DNA of 7,704 nucleotides from Actinomycetota bacterium (GTDB taxonomy: Bacteria > Actinomycetota > Thermoleophilia > UBA2241): contig PMKK01000274.1 of assembly GCA_003157715.1 (NCBI GenBank), positions 1 through 7,704 on the forward strand. Reading direction: 5' to 3'. A program made the translations under genes and the position numbers. The notes under the pieces were generated by a model. That model saw only the letters and a program-made list of their open reading frames with translations, was not told where the DNA came from and searched no databases. Positions 3,710 to 7,704 of this stretch are shown here, one piece after another (within the stretch, counting starts at the first letter, position 1; every line of letters starts with the position of its first letter).

Positions 3710-5305
3710 GTGACTGAACAGACCACCGTGAACGGGCACGCCGCGCCGCGCCCGCCGTCAGGCGGGAGCGCCGGGGCGCGCACCGTGACCATCTTCGACA
3801 CCACGCTGCGCGACGGCGAACAGGCGCCCGGCGCGTCGCTGAACCAGACAGAGAAGCTCGAGATCGCCCAGCAGCTCGCGCGCCTGGGCGTCGACGTGAT
3901 CGAGGCCGGCTTCCCGGTCGCCTCCAAGGGCGACTTCGACTCGGTCGCCCTCATCGCCGGCGAGGTCGGGGGCGTTCGTATCGCCGGCCTGGCGCGCGCC
4001 ATCGAGCGCGACGTGCGCGTCTGCTGGGACGCCGTTTGCAAGGCGGAGTCGCCGCGCATCCACACGTTCATCTCGACGAGCCCGATTCACATGAAGTACC
4101 AGATCAAGAAGACGCCCGACGAGGTACGCGCCATCACCCGTGAGATGGTCACGCTGGCGACGAGCCTGGCCGCTCAGCACCCCGCGGCCGACGTCGAGTT
4201 CAGCGCCATGGACGCGAGCCGTTCCGAGCCCGAGTTTCTGGCCGAGATCCTCGCCATCGCCGTCGAGTGCGGAGCGACCACGATCAACGTGCCCGACACG
4301 GTCGGCTACGCGCTGCCGCTCGAGTGGGCCGATTTCATCCGCGAGCAGTACCGGCTCTGTCCGTCGCTCTCGGGTGTGACCGTGAGCGTGCACTGCCACA
4401 ACGATCTCGGTCTGGCCACGGCCAACTCGCTGGCGGCGGTCAACGCCGGCGCCGGCCAGATCGAATGCGCCATCAACGGCATCGGCGAACGTGCCGGCAA
4501 CGCCTCCCTCGAAGAGGTGGTCATGGCGCTGCGCACGCGGGGCGCCTCCTTCGACGCCACGACCGGCATCGTGACCGAGGAGATCGCTCGCACGAGCCGC
4601 ATGGTCGCCAATCTGACCGGCTACGTCATCCAGCGCAACAAAGCCATCGTGGGGCGCAACGCCTTTGCTCACGAATCGGGCATCCACCAGGCCGGGCTGC
4701 TCTCCGAGTCGTCGACCTTCGAGATCATGAAACCGGCCGACGTCGGTCTCACCGACAGCGACCTCGTGCTGGGCAAGCACTCCGGACGCCACGCCCTGCG
4801 GGCCCGCCTGCAGGAGCTCGGCTACGAGCTCTCCGACACCGAGCTCGATCTGGCCTTCCGGCGTTTCAAGGACCTGGCCGACAAGAAGAAGGAAGTGACG
4901 GCGCTCGACCTCGAGGCGCTGGTCGGCGAGGAGATCCGCGAGCGAGAGGACGTCTTCACGCTGCGCTCGTTCGTCAGCCAGGCCGGCTCGTCGATGGTGC
5001 CGACGAGTCAGGTCGAAGTCGACGTGCGCGGCCGGCGGCGGCGCGGCAAGAGCTTCAGTAACGGCACGGTCGAATCGGTCTTCAAGGCGATCGACAACGC
5101 CGTGGGCATGCGCGGCAGTCTGGCCGACTATCAGGTACGCTCGGTCACGGCCGGCAAGGACGCCCTGGCCGAGGTGCGCATCACCGTCGGAGTCGACGGC
5201 CACACCTTCCACGGCCAGGCCGTCTCGTTCGATGTGATGGAGGCGTCGGCGAAGGCGTACGTACGCGCCTTGAACAACGCCGCGGCGGCGAAGGGAACCG
5301 ACTGA
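3710..5305 (+). CDS. leuA: 2-isopropylmalate synthase
   Basis: Catalyses acetyl-CoA + 2-ketoisovalerate to 2-isopropylmalate, the committed cytosolic step of leucine synthesis. From GTG 3710 it has 531 residues, close to the usual bacterial size (E. coli about 523). The DRE-TIM metallolyase barrel begins at [13 protein letters not shown] (R34, D35, E37). The metal-binding VHCHNDLG places H228 and H230, and [14 protein letters not shown] closes the barrel. [11 protein letters not shown] and [10 protein letters not shown] follow in the linker domain. The last ~130 residues fit the LeuA allosteric dimerisation domain that binds leucine, so feedback inhibition is expected. GTG 3710 is preferred over GTG 3701, which would add 3 residues: AGGAG at 3697-3701 is eight bases before 3710 but overlaps 3701. 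The first ~25 residues are a poorly conserved extension. The gene ends TGATG with leuC. Confidence 0.96.
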   Translation: MTEQTTVNGHAAPRPPSGGSAGARTVTIFDTTLRDGEQAPGASLNQTEKLEIAQQLARLGVDVIEAGFPVASKGDFDSVALIAGEVGGVRIAGLARAIERDVRVCWDAVCKAESPRIHTFISTSPIHMKYQIKKTPDEVRAITREMVTLATSLAAQHPAADVEFSAMDASRSEPEFLAEILAIAVECGATTINVPDTVGYALPLEWADFIREQYRLCPSLSGVTVSVHCHNDLGLATANSLAAVNAGAGQIECAINGIGERAGNASLEEVVMALRTRGASFDATTGIVTEEIARTSRMVANLTGYVIQRNKAIVGRNAFAHESGIHQAGLLSESSTFEIMKPADVGLTDSDLVLGKHSGRHALRARLQELGYELSDTELDLAFRRFKDLADKKKEVTALDLEALVGEEIREREDVFTLRSFVSQAGSSMVPTSQVEVDVRGRRRRGKSFSNGTVESVFKAIDNAVGMRGSLADYQVRSVTAGKDALAEVRITVGVDGHTFHGQAVSFDVMEASAKAYVRALNNAAAAKGTD

Positions 5306-6641
5306 TGGGACACACGATCATAGAGAAGATCCTGGCGCGCGCCGGCGGGCGCGCTGAGGTCAGCCCGGGCGACATAGTCGAAGCCAGGGTCGACCTGGCG
5401 CTGGCCAACGACGTCACGGCGCCGCTGGCCATCGACGAGTTCGAGAAGGCCGGCTTCACCAAGGTGTTCGACCCCACGAAGATCGCCCTGGTGCCCGACC
5501 ATTTCACGCCCAACAAAGACATCAAGGCGGCCTCGCAGAACAAGCGCGTGCGCGAGTTCGCCCGCCGCCACGGTACCGCCTACTGGGAGGTCGGGCGCGT
5601 CGGCATCGAGCACGTGCTGCTGCCCGAGCAGGGCCTCGTGGCGCCCGGCGACGTCGTGATCGGCGCCGACTCCCACACCTGCACCTACGGCGCCCTTGCC
5701 GCCTTCTCGACCGGCGTGGGCTCGACCGACTTCGCGGCCGCCATGGCCTGGGGCCGCGTCTGGCTGCGAGTGCCCGACACGATCAGGTTCGTCTACCACG
5801 GCCGGCCGTCGCGGTACGTGGGCGGCAAGGACCTCATGCTCCATACCATCGGCCTGATCGGCGTCGACGGCGCCCTTTACCAGGCGATGGAGTTCACCGG
5901 TCCGGCGATCAAGCGCATGAGCGCCGCGGGCCGCTTCACCATGTGCAACATGGCCATCGAAGCGGGCGCCAAGTGCGGCGTCGTGGGCTACGACGAGACG
6001 ACCGCCGCTTACCTGCAGGGCCGTCCCGCCGGCAGCCGGGCGCGCGACGGCGGCATCGAGGCCAACAGCGATCCCGACGCGGCGTTCGTGCGCGAGATCG
6101 AGATCGACGCGGCCGCCGTCGAGCCCACCGTCTCGCTGCCGCACCTGCCGTCCAACACGGCGTCCGCCGCGAGCCTCGCGGCGATCGCCATCGACCAGGT
6201 CGTGATCGGCTCGTGTACCAACGGCCGCATCGAAGATCTGCGCCAGGCGGCCGAACTGCTGCGGGGCCGCAAGGTGCACCCCAGCGTGCGTCTCATCATC
6301 CTGCCGGGCACGCAGCAGGTCTGCCTCGAGGCCGCCGCCGACGGCACCATGGCGGCCCTGATCGAGGCCGGCGGCGCCTTCAGCACGCCGACCTGCGGGC
6401 CCTGTCTGGGCGGTCACATGGGCGTCCTCGCCGAGGGCGAGCGCGCCGTGGCCACGACCAACCGCAATTTCGTCGGCCGCATGGGCCATCCCGCGAGCGA
6501 GGTCTATCTGGCGAGCCCCTACGTGGCGGCCGCCTCGGCGATCGCCGGCCATATCGCCACGCCCGAGATGGTCGCCGTCGCCGGCGCGGCGGGTGGCACG
6601 GCCGGCAAGGGACGACCGGGCTCAAACGGGGGAGGCCGGTC

Positions 6642-6645
<4 letters not shown>
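5305..6645 (+). CDS. leuC: 3-isopropylmalate dehydratase large subunit
   Basis: Isomerises 2-isopropylmalate to 3-isopropylmalate with LeuD, as an aconitase-family [4Fe-4S] enzyme. The 446 residues include VIGADSHTCTYGALAAFSTG, a substrate and cluster region, then VIGSCTNGR with cluster ligand C304 and TCGPCLGG with ligands C364 and C367. All three cluster cysteines are present, so it should be active. The length and the separate small LeuD place it in the shorter LeuC/HacA-like branch rather than the ~466-residue E. coli type. That branch also contains homoaconitases, but the surrounding leu genes settle the assignment. About 20 Gly/Ala-rich residues at the C-terminus (to GSNGGGRS) look like a dispensable tail created by the run into leuD. 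The ATG shares one base with the leuA stop, so translation is probably coupled. Confidence 0.95.
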
Positions 6646-7144
<499 letters not shown>

Positions 7145-7148
<4 letters not shown>

Positions 7149-7704
7149 CCACCTCCTATCGTGTGATGGTGCTGGCCGGCGACGGCGTGGGCCCCGAGAT
7201 CGTGGCCGCCGCGCAGCGCGTGCTGGCCGCGGCCGGCGAACGCTTCGGCTTCGCCGTGAGTTACGAGCAGGGGCTGCTCGGCGGCATCGCCATCGACGAA
7301 CTCGGCGTGCCCATGGAAGACGGCCTGGCGGCGCGCTGCCGCGCTTGCGACGCCGTCCTGCTGGGCGCCGTGGGCGGCCCTAAATGGGACGCGACCGATC
7401 CCGCCAAGCCGCGTCCCGAGCAGGGCCTGCTCGGCATGCGCAAGGAGCTCGAGCTGTTTGCCAACCTGCGGCCGGTGAAAAGCTTCGCCGCTTTGGCCGG
7501 GAACAGCACGATCAAGCCCGAGGTGATCGCCGGCGTCGACATCGTGGTGGTGCGCGAGCTGACCGGCGGGCTGTACTTCGGCAAGCGCGAGCGCCTGGCC
7601 GACTCGGCCTACGACACGATGCACTACACCGACGTCGAATGCGACCGGTTGCTCGAGTACGCCTTCAGCCTGGCCGCGGCGCGGCGCGGGCTGCTGCACT
7701 CGGT
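7145..7704 (+). CDS. leuB: 3-isopropylmalate dehydrogenase, N-terminal part (cut by window edge)
   Basis: Catalyses NAD+-dependent oxidation and decarboxylation of 3-isopropylmalate to 2-ketoisocaproate. 186 complete codons, about half the usual ~350, are present before the sequence ends. Visible motifs are LAGDGVGPEIV (residues 10-20), LLGAVGGPKWD, the substrate-binding segment RKELELFANLRP with R99 and R109, and VVVRELTGGLYFG with R137 and Y144. These correspond to the conserved arginines and tyrosine of the isopropylmalate/isocitrate dehydrogenase family. The RKELELFANLRP form with a 'leucine' substrate loop, and its place in the operon, favour LeuB over isocitrate dehydrogenase. It starts at ATG 7145, four bases before the end of leuD. 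No defect is visible in the part shown. Confidence 0.95.

Noticed and set aside
3500..3710. T-box riboswitch upstream of leuA.
   Set aside because: No AGGGTGGNACCGCG-type T-box sequence and no specifier-loop architecture could be found, whereas a leucine-run leader ORF is present.
3758..5212. 484-codon open frame on the minus strand inside leuA, and similar long antisense frames inside leuC/leuD.
   Set aside because: They are shadows of high-GC coding sequence; the + strand frames carry every catalytic motif of LeuA, LeuC and LeuD, and the antisense translations are low-complexity Asp/Gly/Arg/Ala runs.

Overview
The window reads as a high-GC bacterial chromosome, most likely an actinobacterium (a Thermoleophilia-like lineage is a guess from the style of the leucine genes, not a demonstrated placement). 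Supporting signs are strongly G/C-biased codon use in the biosynthetic genes, GTG starts, genes overlapping by ATGA or TGATG, and -10 boxes placed so close to start codons that the transcripts look leaderless.

The right half (about 3450-7704) is a leucine biosynthesis operon, leuA-leuC-leuD-leuB, on the + strand. leuA ends on TGATG with leuC, and leuC/leuD and leuD/leuB overlap by 4 nt. The enzymes turn 2-ketoisovalerate plus acetyl-CoA into 2-ketoisocaproate: LeuA condenses, LeuCD isomerises, and LeuB (cut by the window edge) oxidises. Upstream lies a control region: a perfect inverted repeat overlapping a TTGCAC/TACAAT promoter, a 35-codon leader peptide with a CTG-CTC-CTC-CTC leucine run that starts almost at the predicted transcript 5' end, several competing hairpins, and a leuA Shine-Dalgarno complementary to the leucine codon run. 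This looks like leucine-responsive, leader-peptide-dependent attenuation, possibly acting on translation.

The left half (1-3300) is accessory-like and less densely coding. It holds the C-terminal part of a YCF48/BNR beta-propeller protein, a two-helix membrane protein with a DUF5412-like central domain, a polymorphic-toxin (type 44-like) C-terminal fragment split by one in-frame TGA, a lipoprotein carrying an isolated FtsX-extracellular-like domain, and a small single-pass membrane protein with a consensus TATAAT immediately upstream. Two repeat families tie the region together. Repeat A (109 bp, 106/109 identical, at 1618 and 3171) contains consecutive small hairpins. Repeat B (54 bp, 47/54 identical, at 728 and 3114) carries a shared C-terminal coding tail. 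At the right-hand site B and A lie 3 bp apart; at the left they are separated by the DUF5412-like gene and non-coding DNA.

The left half therefore looks like a recombining, partly decayed set of exported or membrane protein genes next to a conserved housekeeping operon. The points most worth a second look are the leuA leader architecture, repeat A, and the toxin fragment followed by the FtsX-like lipoprotein.
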